From Semisulcospira habei (lineage: Eukaryota; Mollusca; Gastropoda; Semisulcospiridae): a DNA stretch of 64,000 bases. The translations under genes were made by a program, and so were the position numbers. The stretch covers positions 216,641,121 through 216,705,120 of the forward strand of contig BTPG01000001.1 in the NCBI GenBank assembly GCA_036245525.1, written 5' to 3'. Shown piece by piece: positions 11,246-25,610 of the stretch (positions within the stretch are counted from its first letter, which is position 1; each line of letters opens with the position of its first letter). The notes below the pieces were generated by a model, which was not told the origin of the DNA, made no database searches, and saw nothing but the letters and a program-made list of their open reading frames with translations.

Positions 11246-11905
11246 ACCGCCCGCTCCCAATCCAACCCAACACACACACATACACAAAACAGCAGAACAA
11301 CCACCACAAGACATGCACAAATGTATGCTGATGGGCAAAAGTGGACTGTACAACCTATATAAACACTTGAAATTAAGAAAGTGGCTTGTATTGACTGCCT
11401 GTATTTTTGCTGCCCACCTACCAATCTCATTTATACAGTTAATCACACTACACATGCAGCCATCAGTACTGTATAGGACACCAAAACTTAGAATGAGGCC
11501 ACACCTGATAACAATAACAGAACTAATATACTCAGCCATTAGAACTAATATACTCAGCCATTAGTTCTGTAAGCAGCACCTTTGTAAGCATGCACCTGTA
11601 GCCAAATGTACTCGGACATCACGGATGATGCTACCACTGATCGCTTCATACAATAGGCTACCCAATACACAATGATCGGTGATACCGTGAACTAGCCTGC
11701 ACATGCAGCCATCAGTTTTGTAAATAGTACCAGTCGCCACATGCACAGGGGCACCAAACTTAAAGATCAGGCCACATCTGACACCTCCAACAAAACGCTA
11801 CCTACACACACATATCAATGATACAGTCAACCTGCGTGTGCGTTAGGCAGGACTGGTTTAGGTCTGGGACTGTATCTCTTCAAGCGAAATGACAAAGCCA
11901 GTAAA
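11246..11905 (-). repeat. Dispersed repeat family D, copy 1
   Basis: Inverted relative to 18,641-19,350. Matches extend over most of the length, including 'gaagcgaaatgacaaagcca'-like text at the right end, 'ggtatcactgatca', 'catgcagccatcagt' (seen repeatedly inside the unit), 'gtaggtgggcagc' and 'gggagcgggcggta'. The phrase around 'catgcagccatcag' recurs at 11,455, 11,702 and nearby, so the element has internal sub-repeats of roughly 250 bp. There is no coding capacity. The family is not recognised. Confidence 0.75.
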
Positions 11906-13030
11906 CGTTCAGCCCCCTTCCCCCTCCCCCCCCCCACCCCACCCTCTCCACCATGCCCCGAAACTAGCTGTTAATCATAAAACATCTCATTGACTGATCC
12001 CTTGACTGACTGATTTATTAAAGCATCTCAGTGTAACCATTCCCCGTTTTCTTTCTCGTTTTATTCCTGGCATGTTAAAATAGTGTCGGTGCTAGTGCCA
12101 GCTGCTCAGAATTCTTGCAGCGAACTTCAAATGTCAATATACAGAAAAAATGCAAATTACGCAGCAGCAAAATACATTTCCTCTTTTGTGCAGGTAGGCT
12201 ACTGGGTACTGCTAGCGAGATAGGGTTTAATTTTAAACAAAACATTGCATTAACTTTCAAGCGTGTTTACACTGTGCTGTGTACTCTTTCAATGCGTAGT
12301 GTACCACTGGCGACTGGAGAAAGTCGGTTGATTCGCATTTTTTAATAAGTCGTTTTCTTTATTCACTACTTCAGTGAAATTTTGAAGGGAGTGGCAAGAT
12401 GGCGGCCAGGCACCATCTCCTGGCCGGCCGCTCCGGCAAAATCCGTCAACTGTGCTTTTAACCGACTCCTATTATTATTATTATTACCCAGGCAGTGTTG
12501 TGCGATCAAGTTCTGAGGAAACAATGATGAATTTTATTTGACAACTTTATGTGATAGCTGTGGTGTACCGACTATAACATCGTCTTAATCTCTCACTCAG
12601 CTGAATTTGGACTTCGGTTTCACTAGTCCGCAGTCGTGCCAGCCTATGTGTATCCCAAAGAAGAGCGTGCACATAAACTGTGTAATTACTAAACATGTGC
12701 TGTTCCGGGCTCCATCCCTACAACTTATTCACAGACTAACCCCACTGCCGGCAGTTCAAGTTTTTTTCCTTACTGAATTCTGACTGACCCCACAGCGGCC
12801 GAAGAGTGCGGAACTGAGCACACAGAGAAGAATTTACCTGAGCGAGCTTTCCTACCACCGCGGCGGCCGTGTTTATGTATCACGTACTGCCTAGCCCGCC
12901 GACCTTCGCAGTTGACAGATATTTCCGGCCAACAAGCGGCATGCCAGTGAAACTGACTGTGTGTGGGGGTGCTGGTTTTTATTTCATTATAATGACTCAA
13001 AACTCAGTGTTACCATCATGATATTATGTG
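11906..13030. other. Unassigned; includes a C-rich tract and a short GC-rich repeat fragment
   Basis: A C-run lies at about 11,918-11,945. Positions 12,395-12,483 ('gcaagatggcggccaggcac' ending in (ATT)n) look like a truncated retroposed fragment, and its 'gcaaaatccgtcaac' resembles the start of family C. No open frame with protein-like character was found. Confidence 0.35.
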
Positions 13031-13545
13031 GTATAAATGATGTTGACGGACTTTGTCGGAGCGGTGCTCTCTGAACACCGGCGCTGTACAATATAGCGAC
13101 GGGCCTCCAGGTGCAGCTTTGAGTACCGTTGTTTTATGTTGCCATGGGAGATTATTCACTTCCTTTCGACGGTAATTTGTTTCTGTTGTTAACTTGTATT
13201 TTTATGTAATAGCCTTAGTCAAGTAGGAATTTAACAAAAGAGCATAATTTTTATACTAGTGTGTTCAGGAGACTTAGGGCTGTCTTAGCATTCTGTTTTT
13301 GTCAGGGAGGTTCGGGTCGGGATGAGACCACTGGCGCCGGCCGTTAGATGCCTTGGCGACGGACTTCACCCGTCCCGAGTCATTGTCCATTTTGTAGCTA
13401 TGTTATTTGTAATTTGTGGAAAGTCCGAGTGAGTGAATGTGAGCAGCACCTACAGTGGCAAGACAATTTTTGCTGTGTATGATTATTTTCTATTACAGCA
13501 ACAATAAAGTCATCTTGAATCTTGAATATTTTGCTTCCTTCAGGA
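13031..13545 (+). mobile_element. Dispersed repeat family C, copy 1 (LINE-like 3' UTR)
   Basis: Matches 61,150-61,640 in reverse complement along about 500 bp, including 'gttgacggacttt', 'ggcgctgtac', 'aggttcgggtc', 'gccttggcgacg', 'cattgtccattttgtag' and 'gtggcaagacaattttt'. It ends in 'aacaataaagtcatcttgaa' followed by a TCTTGAA-type repeat. That AATAAA plus short tandem tail is the usual architecture of a CR1-like LINE 3' end. No coding part is attached. Confidence 0.75.
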
Positions 13546-13627
13546 GAGGCGCTGGATGCGTTCGTTGGTCAGCTATTTATTCCTGAACATTTTGAGTGAA
13601 TATTAATTCTTTGCGGAATAAATATCA

Positions 13628-13976
13628 ACAAGATGGGATGAACCATAACCCAAAAAAGTCTCTTCTAGATGAGAGCCATAACCCACAAAGTCCCTTTTAT
13701 ATGCCAGCTGTCCTAGCTGTCAAGGGTCTCTGCCTGTTGTCTTTGACCTGATTATTGAAATATCTCCTATTGAAAAAGCCTTGCAGATTATAAGGGGCAC
13801 AGTGCATACGCGTCATTGCTTTGAAAAATGTCATTTGTCATGACGTAATTTTATATTTTACGTGATATGAGTTCAACTTTCCCTTCCAGACCTGAGAAAC
13901 AATGGTGACCAAACTAGAATTTCACGGTGCAATTTCCAGTCTCAATAATGTGTGTGAAGGGAGGTTGACTTTCGTG
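13628..13976 (+). repeat. Dispersed repeat family A, copy 2
   Basis: Same orientation as copy 3 (21,040-21,480) and inverted relative to copy 1 (3,530-4,001). It begins 'gatgggatgaaccataac' and has an internal ~30-bp duplication of 'cataacccacaaagtc'-like text. It then runs through 'gtctttgacctgatt', 'gtcatttgtcatgacgtaa', 'aatttcacggtgcaatttc' and 'gaggttgactttcg'. Confidence 0.8.
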
Positions 13977-14755
13977 GAAATATGATCAGTACTATTCAAA
14001 ATTATGATTATGTCGCTGATATTTGATTTATACAGGACATTTCAGAGAACATTCCGACCCTAAATGTTCCAGACCATCATACCGCAAATACGATACATGT
14101 ATCAGTCCCAATGCAATATCACCATACGAAACGTATACGGATAAACATTAATCAGTAGCTGGCATTTAAAATGAAGGTAGCTGCACACCTATAATTCTTG
14201 CCTTTCACTGCCGCAGCTAAATTACAGTGTCAAATGTGTTTACCTAACAAAATGACTTATTTCTGAATACAGAAGTACTGTCTCAATGCCGCACACCCTA
14301 TTTATCAGCACATGGCCAAGCACATAAAATTAATGGCAAAGGGCTTATTACATATTGATTCTTGGCAGTACAGCCTTGATGTGCATTTGGTGGAGTGAGG
14401 ATGGGGGTGGGAGGGGGAGGGGGTGGGAGGGGCTGGGCAGCCTTATAAAAATCAACCACAGCAATCAAAATCTTGAGATTTTCTTCTCCAAGAATATTTT
14501 TAAAATACAATTCAATTTTTGTGTGTGTTTGCCAACATAATTTTCTGCATTTGTTTTCCAAACATTTGAAATTAAGAGACACTCTGGCACCCCGTTTCGT
14601 TTCATCGGGTCCCCTCCTCCCTGCTGGCACAGGCCCATTTTTGCATCAGCTAATGCGTTCAGTGTTAAACACTCAAATAAACTGCCTACTGATCCAAAGT
14701 GTTTGTGATTGTAAAGGACTCATGCAGATAGCCAAAGTACATGCTGAATGTTGTA

Positions 14756-14757
<2 letters not shown>
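13977..14757. other. Unassigned non-coding stretch
   Basis: AT-rich with a short G-rich patch at 14,400-14,435. No protein-like frame and no repeat partner in the window. Confidence 0.4.

Positions 14758-14827
<70 letters not shown>
14758..14827. repeat. (GA)n microsatellite
   Basis: About 35 uninterrupted GA units. Confidence 0.97.
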
Positions 14828-14831
<4 letters not shown>

Positions 14832-15443
14832 ACACCACTTGGTTGTAACAGTCAAGGCTGAACAAAGTTTTGGCACTTGATTAATTATATATTACTGTAA
14901 CATTTAATTCAATCATTTGCACTGGTAAGCTACGTTGTGATGTGTGGTCACTGCCGTGTAGTCTCAGCTTTCCTGTCCCTTGGACAATATGGCGGACGGT
15001 AGTTCGCGTGATTCGACTGACTGCGTTGCAAATTCTGCAAGCCTACACTTTCTGCCAGGATACAAAGCTTTGTCAAAATGGCCCTGATCGAGTCAAAGCA
15101 ATTTGCGTCACACAACTGGCAGTGATGCTGTTCAAGTTGCATCCGTGTATCACCGGTCGTGGATCTACAAGAACGCGCCGATCCACACAAACTGTAGGCC
15201 TACGTGGAAATGAGCATCAGCAAGCACAGCATCACAGAAGGTATATGTGCCTGCAGAGCCGGGTAAGTGTTTTTGTTGTTGGTGTTGATTAAAATAAAAA
15301 TAAAAACTTAGCACACTTATCCGCTATTTTAGTCCATCTCGTCTCATCGTAGCAAGATGGCAGTGCTACTCAGCGCTCTCTTTTGACGGCTGTGTTTACA
15401 GTGTCAGGCTGAGCTGATTACTTTCACACTCAAATAAAATTGA

Positions 15444-15447
<4 letters not shown>
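14828..15447. other. Unassigned non-coding stretch
   Basis: One open frame of 116 codons (14,942-15,292) is present on the plus strand, but it has no motif, signal or partner, so I do not call it. Confidence 0.35.
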
Positions 15448-15510
<63 letters not shown>

Positions 15511-15513
15511 AGA

Positions 15514-15589
<76 letters not shown>
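15448..15589. repeat. Compound (GT)n(GA)n microsatellite
   Basis: The GT tract (about 15,448-15,506) is followed by a GA tract (about 15,515-15,589), the same architecture as at 7,419-7,549. Confidence 0.97.
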
Positions 15590-15593
<4 letters not shown>

Positions 15594-17460
15594 TAATAAA
15601 TAACCATGTATTTCAGATTGAAAGGTCACTGTTCTCTAGTCTTTGGGTTTCAGAAAACTCTTCTGTATTTCAAGGCAGCTAAACTGTTTGACCCATGTGC
15701 CTAATAGACTGAGCTGCAGCGGCATGCCACAAGCCTAGGGAGCAACAATATCAAGAGGCACCAATAATTAAACCATGGTGTGCTGGCCAAGCCGTCGGAG
15801 CAGCGGCCGGAAAGGCCCATAACATGCCACATCAACACACGCAATAAGTAAGCATCACCTAAAATAAAATAAAAACTATTATTAACTGGTAAGTAATATT
15901 TTATTCTGGAATGTGAGTGCTTTACATGCCAAAACACAGCACAAGGAGAAATAATGATTCAGTTCATAAATAGCTGATTCACAGTGACACAATTTGATAG
16001 CACAGGAATACTAGATTCAAAACTCATCTTCGCTTTATTATAAAGTCTTCAAAAATTTCTCAATCACCAAAGAGTGAGAAACAGTCTATCGTGTGGCTGT
16101 AGGTGCTGAAAGTCTGTCCTTTTCCCCCATACTTGTGCTTAAAAGATTGACCATTTGGCAACAAAAATGACAACAAAGCCCAAAACCAAACATATGTTAA
16201 CTCAGTGTAGAACTGGAACAGGTTGTTTCAGTGTAGAACTGGAACAGGTTGTTTAGTTATCTCTCCTTTTTTCTCACAAACTCCGCTCCAAATACTTCTT
16301 CTTCTGCTGGTTGCGTCTGCACACCTTTAGTTCTTTGCAGCCTTGAGATGATCATTTAGATCGTAATCTGATCTCCTCCGTCAGCAGGTCTATCTTTATC
16401 TTCTAGCTTGCTATTTCAGATTTTGCACTCTGCAGCCATGGCCAGGTAGTCTATTGGTGAAATCCCTAAAGAGAAATTACACAAAATTATAAATAGTATA
16501 TGTATATGATTAACTTAGAACGTCAAACGTATTTCTAAAGCTGCACTCAATATTTGTCCACAGACCAGGAGACTGAAAAGAGAGCCAGTGCCAGGGAATC
16601 AACAGGGTCGCTGACATTTGTGTCACAACGAGGTCCCCAGTTAATCTCTCACAAGAATTGGATCGCCTTCGCTTGACCAGTTAGTGTCCAAATCCTGGGA
16701 AACTTGAGGAAAGAACAGAACTGACCAGTTCTAATCACTGGGTAGAGGAAAAAACAAAAAACAACAAAAAACTCGAAACATCAAACATCCACAGAGATCT
16801 AAATAGAAAAGCAAAAGTTTCTGACAAATGTCTTGACAGAATCTTTTCCACACAGTTTTTTCTCAACTGCAGCCACATTTTATGTAAACGACATGATGAC
16901 ACTGCCAAGAGTAAATATTTAGAAGTACTTCCTGGCAGACACCTGCGCAAGCGCAGCATTGTGGTTAATCGACAGTTTCTATTTCTAGGAGCAACTCAAA
17001 GTATGCGACAGTGGCCAGGCAGGCATAATTAAAGTCAAATGCCCATCTGCATCCAGAAATTCCACCATACTCGAGGCATGTCATTTCCAAGGATTTTGTG
17101 TGAAATTAGCTAACAACACCAGCATGGGACTGAAGACATCACATTCCTGCTACACACAGGTGCAAGGCCAGCTAAATGTCACAGGTTATTGTTTTCACCC
17201 AAAGGGATGTATCGCAAATCACACCAGACATCACTGTTTCACACTGTCAGCTTTCTACAGAGAACAATGAAAGCCTTACTTGGAAAGTGAAATATCATCA
17301 CAGAGTGTAAGCGAAGTATGCACCTTTGCTTGTATTGTCAGCATATATACACAAAGATATACTTACTTGATTGCTGCCCCACACTTGCCAGCTACAGTGT
17401 CGGGTGTATGTTGCAAGACTTGATCTTGTACTGCCCCCTTTTGTGAGCAGTCTGGATTTG
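15590..17460. other. Unassigned non-coding stretch
   Basis: No protein-like frame. The only internal structure I see is the 26-bp tandem duplication listed separately at 16,203-16,254. The rest could be ordinary intergenic or intronic DNA. Confidence 0.4.
16203..16254. repeat. 26-bp perfect tandem duplication
   Basis: The unit starting 'cagtgtagaactggaacagg' occurs twice head to tail (16,203-16,228 and 16,229-16,254) with no mismatch, so it is a recent duplication. Confidence 0.95.
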
Positions 17461-18640
<1,180 letters not shown>

Positions 18641-19350
18641 TCTTATTTTCTTACTGGCTTTGTCATTTCGCTTGAAGATTTACAGTTCCAGACTTTAAGC
18701 CTGTCTTGCCTAGGCACACGGAGGTTGACTGCATCATTGATACGTGTACGTAGGTGGCGTTTTGTTTGAGGTGTCAGTTGTGGCCTCATCTTTATGTTTT
18801 GTGCCCAAGTGCATTTACAGAACTGATGCTGCATGTGCCGGCAAGTTCACGGTATCACTGATCAATGTGTATTGGGGAGCCTGTTGTTTGAAGTGATGGC
18901 ATCATCCATGATGTCTGTGTGCATTTGACCACTAGTGCTGTTTACTAAGTTGCTGTTTACAGAACTACTGGCTGCATATGCATATCGTGTTCTTGTTATC
19001 AGGTGTGGCATCATCTCTAAGTTTTGGTGCCCCCTTGTGCATGAGGCCAACAGTGCTGTTCACAGAACTGATGGCTGCATGCGCAGTGTAACTGTACAAA
19101 TGAGATTTGTAGGTGGGCAGCTGAAATACAGAAAGTCAATACAGGCCACTTTGTTAACCTCAAGTCTCTATGTAGGTTTTACATTCTGCTAATGTCCATC
19201 GGTGTACATTTGTGCATGTCTTTTGGTGGATGTTCTGCGGTTTTGTGTGTGTGTGTGTGTGTGTGTGGGGGGGGGGGGGTGGGGGGGGGGTGGGGGTGGG
19301 GTGGGGTTGGGAGCGGGCGGTACGACACCTATTACCATATGTGTATGTTC
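18641..19350 (+). repeat. Dispersed repeat family D, copy 2
   Basis: Inverted relative to 11,246-11,905 and collinear with it over about 650 bp. Shared text includes 'tttgtcatttcgcttgaaga', 'cggtatcactgatcaatgtg', 'gaactgatggctgcat', 'gtaggtgggcagct' and 'gggagcgggcggta'. A GT/G-rich tract at 19,243-19,300 lies where the other copy has a short (CA)n. No coding capacity. Confidence 0.75.
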
Positions 19351-19812
19351 TCATGTTGTATCACAGATAAACAAAAATAAATAAATAAATTTCAATTATA
19401 AATAAACAAATAAAATACAATAAGTCAGAGATACACGGGACATATGAGTGTTAAGTAAAGGATAGATTATGAACATGCACAGATGTACGTGTATGGAAAA
19501 AATTCTTGTTTTCTCTCCCCCACCCGGGTCTGCCCTGGGGGACTTGGGTGGGGTTAGGTACTTTTTAGTTCCCAGGGTCACCCTGGTCAGCCCCACAGGG
19601 TGAGTTTTTCTCTCTATTCTGGGGCATGTGTTTCTGTCTACCCTTGGTCCATTCACCTGTATTTGCCTTTTTAAAACTCTCCCTACTGTCTGCACTGCCT
19701 GTAGTTCTTTATATTGGATGTGTGTTGCTAAATGGTCTTAGCTTTATTTAGGCCCCATGTGTTAGGTTTATTTAATGTATTTGACCGGCTGGCGACATAC
19801 ATTCAATGTTCT

Positions 19813-19844
<32 letters not shown>

Positions 19845-21039
19845 TTTTTTTTTTCACAAGCAGTGCAGGCACGTCCTGAGAAAGCCTTGTTGCTGTCGGG
19901 ACGTTAAGCAATGTACAATCAATTGTTTTCTCTATTTGGTGGCCACCACTATACCAATAAGGCTATACCAACAAGGAATTCCTTCCATCTATAAATAATA
20001 AATAAATATCAAAAATGAATGAATAAATGAATACAAATAAATAAATAAATACATGAATAAATAAATAAATAAAATATGTAATATATGGAGAGGGTAGTGT
20101 GTCTCGGTCCTGATAAAGCTTGATCATAAGAGTTCTTGTGAGTACATGAGTGCGGATTGGTCGCATGGGTTGCAAAAATAAAAAATCCAACATTTAGGTA
20201 TTCAGCTGAACATAGTGATTTAGATGGAAAAGGTTCGGAGAAGGATTAAGAGTCTGCCTGCCTTGTGCCTAAGACCAGACGGACAAGACCTTGCTTGACC
20301 AGTTAAAAGTCCCATCTCCACTAATCAAAAAAAGCAGGCCTACATTTAGAGCCGGTAGGCTGGAAAACATACAAACAACCTGCATGTTGTATTTCGACAA
20401 AAAGTCTCACAATGTTGAAGATGGTCGGCAGACACAATGCAAAACAGCGAGTCTGCTTTCAATATGCTTTCCTCCCACAAAAGACTGAGTTCTGTGGGAG
20501 AGGCTACTTTCAAGACCAGGAAAAATAACGTATATAACGTTGATAAAATGTACCTCAAAGTTCAAACCCAAAATAATCTCTGGCTCACTTCAAGAGCAAA
20601 GTAATCCTGCATCGACCGTGCGCGTCTGATTGACTTCATTCGAAGGCATCTCGCTGACCGCCATTTTGAAACTAACGACGCGAGTATGCGTACGGCATTA
20701 AAAATATTACTTTTTAGATTAGTCTCTCGTAAATATGTATGCACGTTTACTTGCTGATGATTTTAGTTTGATCACTGGAATAAGCGTGTAACTTGTATGA
20801 TTGACATGTTCATTGTTATGCAAATTAAAAGGTCTTGCGTCTTATCCGGGCCGCGTACGATGACTGGCTCTCCTTCAGCGAACAAACAGCACTCTCCTAA
20901 GGACAAATATTGTTGTTATGCATAAACTATATGGCATTAGTAATTTCGTTTCGTACCTGCAAACCAATGTTACTCCTTTGACGAACTTACTGTTTGTCGT
21001 TCTGTGGATTCTTTTGAATTTGCTCCACAGCAACCCATC
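19351..21039. other. Unassigned; A/T-rich simple tracts
   Basis: Includes AAAT-type repeats at 19,372-19,415 and 19,988-20,070 and a poly-T run at 19,815-19,853. Positions 19,862-19,920 ('gcacgtcctgagaaagcc') resemble the 3' region of a retroposon, but I have no partner copy to support this. No gene. Confidence 0.35.
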
Positions 21040-21480
21040 CTAAAACAAGATAGGATGAACCATAATCCACAAAGTCCCTTTTATATGAGAGCTGTCCTCG
21101 CTGTCAAGGGTCTCTACCTTTTGTCTTTGACCTGATTCTGATGTTGAATTGAAAAAGTCTTGCAGATCTGCCAATGCGTCATCAGGGGCGCAGGACATAC
21201 ACGTCATTGATTTGTCAAACGTCATTTGTCATAACGTAAGTTTACGTTTTTACGTAATTTTATATAATTTTATATTTTACGTGATATGTGTTTCACTTTC
21301 GCTTCATAGGCTTGAGAAAATGGTTACACAACTATAATTTCACGGTACAATTTCAGTCTAGCTACAATTTGTGTGAAAGCAGGTTGACTTTACCTAACTA
21401 CATGATATACTAAGTACACGGGTCAGTTGCATGCTCTTCTGAAAGCGCGTCGATGTGTGTGTGTGCGTGTTAGTGCGTGT
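21040..21480 (+). repeat. Dispersed repeat family A, copy 3
   Basis: Same orientation as copy 2 and the best match to copy 1. It starts 'taaaacaagataggatgaac', runs through 'gtctttgacctgattctgat', the TTTTACGT-rich block and 'gtgaaagcaggttgacttta', and ends 'cgtgttagtgcgtgtt'. Confidence 0.8.
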
Positions 21481-21822
21481 TACGTGGTAGTCGTAGTATG
21501 ATACAAGTCGTAGTCGTAGAACTTCACTCAACTGCAACTCATCACACGTTGCATAAGGTTGTAGACCACACTGGAGTAACAGTTCCAACAATATTTTATT
21601 GCAGCGATGCGATCTTCGCACAATGCATCCACAAATGCACCAACACTGATACACTGTCTCCTCTACAATGCATCAACACTTTTGACACACTGCGTCTCTC
21701 ATACAATGTACACACATATTTCCTAACACGCTCTTTATACTATTACAGATTTCCAGAATAATCCAGCAAATTCGCACAACACAACCAACGAGAAAAGAAA
21801 ACGTAACCAAAACTTATTAATA
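21481..21822. other. Unassigned stretch before the solo LTR
   Basis: Nothing recognisable. Open frames are short and unstructured. Confidence 0.4.
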
Positions 21823-21827
21823 TTCAT

Positions 21828-23080
21828 TGTAACGCACGCAGACTTACCCCAGTCGCACGTACAGACTCGCACAACAAACGCATACACCGCCACTGACTCA
21901 GACAGGCGCATTCACGCGATAAAATTCAACACACTAGCTTCCTTTCTCCTACGAACCTTTATGTATATACAACAACGAAAAACACTATCTAAATAATGTA
22001 CAACACCCCTTTTCACTACAAGCACATCAACACCGCAAACACACACACAATGTAAATGCCAGGCTAGGTAATTGTCTCTCACAATCCAACCTATTTGCTG
22101 GTGTTCTCGCTTGGTAACGTTCTGTCCTTTCACGTCTAGGCGTGTAAGTCTTTCGTCGCACGCTTCCGAGTCGTCCCGTTTCTCGTACCGTGGACATCCT
22201 CTGGGCTCGCTCCGTAGCGTAGTCCTTGCTGACCCGGTTGTCTCGGCACCGGTCGCTCACTCCCTGAGTGAAGAGATGACCTCCCAGTAGGTCCCTCGGC
22301 GGTAGCCTCTATTGACTGACTGACGTCTCGGCGTCACGTCGCTCCGCTCCACCACAAGCATTCTGAATAATAAAGTCCTAATCATAACACTTGCTAAACA
22401 CACACATATTTGATAATATGAGATACATTACGTAACCTGGCTGATACAAATAACTCTCACACGTTCATTCACACACACACGTGCTTCATAACCCGAACTA
22501 CTTTCGTAACACCCCATAACTCTGTCACTACATTGAAACAGACTATAACCTAACACTCGCCATACATTATCCCATACACTGGAAAAGACTATACTTAACC
22601 AGTACTACCTTCATAACAAATTAGGCATACACACCTCACATTCCTTAGTTATCCATCTCTCGGTAAATAACTACATCGAAAATCACCGGTTATCTCAACG
22701 AATTCCAAACCAACATAACTGAACCAAATAAACGCTACACAACCGAATTAACTCTTACTAACGCATACTATCTGTAACTCATTAGCTGTTAATAATACAT
22801 ATAAGAACACATACCTGAATTCTACGTTTCAGAGTCTTGGAATACGGGCTAGGGTATCTCACACACGTCTGCCGTCACTGACAGTCAAGCCCCGTACTAA
22901 CAATTTAGACCTCTGATAGACTGAGCTCATGCCTAAAACTCCCCGTGTAAACCGTTTCCCTATGCTTGCACGTGGCCTCGTGCCTCACGGAATATTTGTC
23001 ACAAGACAAACCGCTGACAAAACCGTACCATACAGAACCCTCTGTGTGAACCCTATGCGTGAGCATAGAGTGTCATCACA
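21828..23080 (-). mobile_element. Solo LTR of the Ty3-like element (diverged copy)
   Basis: In reverse complement this begins 'tgtgatgacactctatgc' and ends 'gcgtgcgttaca', matching the LTRs at 36,003 and 40,160 along the whole length. Shared blocks include the region around 'acgcctagacgtgaaagg' and 'gactcagacaggcgcattca'. It keeps the TG...CA termini and is flanked by a perfect 5-bp duplication, TTCAT (21,823-21,827 and 23,081-23,085). There is no internal region, so two LTRs have recombined to leave one. Divergence is clearly higher than between the two LTRs of the full element. Confidence 0.92.
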
Positions 23081-23085
23081 TTCAT

Positions 23086-24379
23086 GAAAAAGAATGCTCT
23101 TGAAATAACTACAAATTTCCACTACCATCTAGGCGTCTTTGATACAGTGTTACGAAATGTTGCCGACAACTTTGACGTCATATCTGAGGTCACTAAAAAG
23201 ATCGCGACCCTGCTCAAAAGTCCCAGTCTAATGTAGGTAAAACTTTACAACATTGTAGCGAAACTAAGCGTCACAACAAAAATCGATCGCAATGCTCGAC
23301 TTGGCTAAAATTGTCTTCTCCTGCTGCCGTGTGGTGTCGCTGCTCTTATAAGGGCAAAAGTCACTATTCTCGGTGTCTTAGGTGATACCTGTTCGTGTGC
23401 ATAGGCTTCAGTACTCGCGCTACACTACAGACCGCAGGTATATCGCTCCTAAACTCGGTGCCCGATTGGATGACATAGAATCCGGACACGCTAAGCGCAG
23501 TAAACCACATTAACTAATCCTACTGTGTAAGGGGCTCTGGATAGAGGTAGCACCTTTGCTGTTCGGCAGCTGCGTCTTACATAGGACGGACGGGCATCAC
23601 TGGTCCTCATCCATCTCCTTAATCTCTCACGTGCTGGCTCCAAGCGCCACACCCTGGCAAACCACCTCAGCTGGTGGGCTAAACCACGTGAGGGGGTGGT
23701 GTTCACATTGCACCACTAGGCGGATGAGCTGTTTCTGACAGCCAACGGCTAGAGGACGGAGGAGATCAGGTTGGATCCAACGGCCAAATGTGGGTGAGTA
23801 AACCCTTCAAATCAGGAGTGGAGCCCCGAAGGCAGACAGCTGCCTGTATTCACGCACTGTTCTGGCAGCCCCTGCAGCCAAACTGGTGCCAAACGTACTG
23901 CTTCGCATTCCTTTGGACTACATCAGCGAGGCCGAGAGGGGGATCTTGACGACTGGGCACCCCAGGATCTCCATACACTTCGCCCAGGCTTGCGCCCTGG
24001 AGAGGTCACTCCAGTGACTGACCCAGCAAGCGCATATACTCCATTGTCTTCCGAGACAGGATGCCAAACACTGTGCGATATACCAGATGAAAACAATACC
24101 CGTGGCATGCAGTATGTCGCGAAGACCAAAGATAAAGTGCACGGACAGGGATAATCTAAGACGCTGTGAATGTCGTGTTTAGTCCCTACTGTGAGTTTAC
24201 GCCACCTAGCGGCAGCAGCAGTGAGCTAAGTCGCTCATTCTCCGTGCAAAAGAAAATGAATCCTACTAAAAAGGTACGTAATTTGTATCCAAAATAACTC
24301 AAATGAATATCGGATCTTTCCTAAGATTAACACACACACATGCTCTCAAATAATAACACAAGCACAAACGTAGCAGTGC
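23086..24379. other. Unassigned; GC-richer block of unknown origin
   Basis: Positions 23,540-24,130 are GC-richer than their surroundings and have the feel of a retroelement leader. No reading frame or partner copy supports that, and no gene is called. Confidence 0.3.
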
Positions 24380-24459
24380 GCGCGCGCTCCAAACATCTTC
24401 ATGAGGCACAGATCCTCCTGCGCACGGAGGGCGCTTGTGGATCTATTCCTCCTGGAGAT

Positions 24460-24511
<52 letters not shown>

Positions 24512-24790
24512 CGGTGTGTGTGTGTATGTGAGAGAGAGAGAGAGAGAGAGAGAATTACGTCATATTTAGAGTATTATGTCAATGTCTGCGTGGTGACTGA
24601 GTTTAATCTTTTACGTCACCGCCACTGTCTGACTTTCTCTAGAAGTCATTAAAAAAAAAAAGTTTTATTTCTTTTTCTGAAAAGAATTAATTTTTACTAA
24701 AGAAGTTGAAAGGATACAAAGCTGGATAACGAACTCATCCAATGCCTTTCTCCAAACCAGCTATATCCAAAAGTTCAAGTAAATATGACA
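24380..24790. repeat. Dispersed repeat family B, copy 2, with GT and GA microsatellites
   Basis: The right half (24,600-24,770) is the reverse complement of positions about 130-280. The left half (24,390-24,460), with 'atcttcatgaggcacagatc', is the reverse complement of 3,525-3,570. (GT)n at about 24,476-24,510 and (GA)n at about 24,531-24,552 lie between them. Confidence 0.65.
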
Positions 24791-25610
24791 AAAATTACGG
24801 GCTCTAATATGGGTCAACCGACTTCCTATAAACGGTTGTTAGCCACCCCTTTAAGAAAGTATTTCGCCAAGTTTCAAGCTTGTGTATACAGAAATATCGG
24901 AGATTCTCTTGTTTACATGCACACGCACACATAAATATAATTATGCGCACATACGGCGCTTCGCGCCAAATGTACGTTCAGCAGCTAGGTTAGCGTAACT
25001 AGACATGACGTAAATTTTATCTTGTTACTTCAATTGTGAGAGGTTTAGGCCTGCCCTCCTTTGACATCATGGACATGCTATTACATTCGCCCCACCGCGA
25101 CCCGTCCTAAAAAGTCCCTTCTATAAATAAAAGGGACTTAAAAAAGTCTCTTCCATAAATAGAAGAGATGCAATGCTTCTGTAGACGATCGATTGTGTGA
25201 TTTATGTAAATTGTGGATCTGACTTTTCCGTTTGTTGGAGCGTGAAATACCCATCGAGGAAACAAGTCTAGTTCACGTTCTAAACTACTGGAAATGCAGC
25301 TTTGGTAAGCATGCAGATGGCATAGAAAACTTCTCTGTTGTCAAAGCCTTAAAACAATGTCGTGATGCTCATACGATTTAAAGGTCATACATAAATGCTA
25401 TACTGAATATCAGAGAACATTAGGGATAGTCTTTCGTTGTTTTGTGCAATACAATCACTCGTTCACAGCTCGGACTGCCTACAATTCTGAATGCCGACCA
25501 CCACAAAAAACAGCAGAAATCATTTGTTCACAGGTTGGTACCTCAAATGCATAATATCGCTGACGAGACAGGCGGTAAGTCTGATTAGAGTTGCATATCG
25601 GATCGAAAAG
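24791..25610. other. Unassigned non-coding stretch
   Basis: A short piece at 25,100-25,170 ('aaaaagtcccttctataaat' and its variant) echoes the terminal motif of family A. Otherwise nothing is recognised. Confidence 0.35.
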
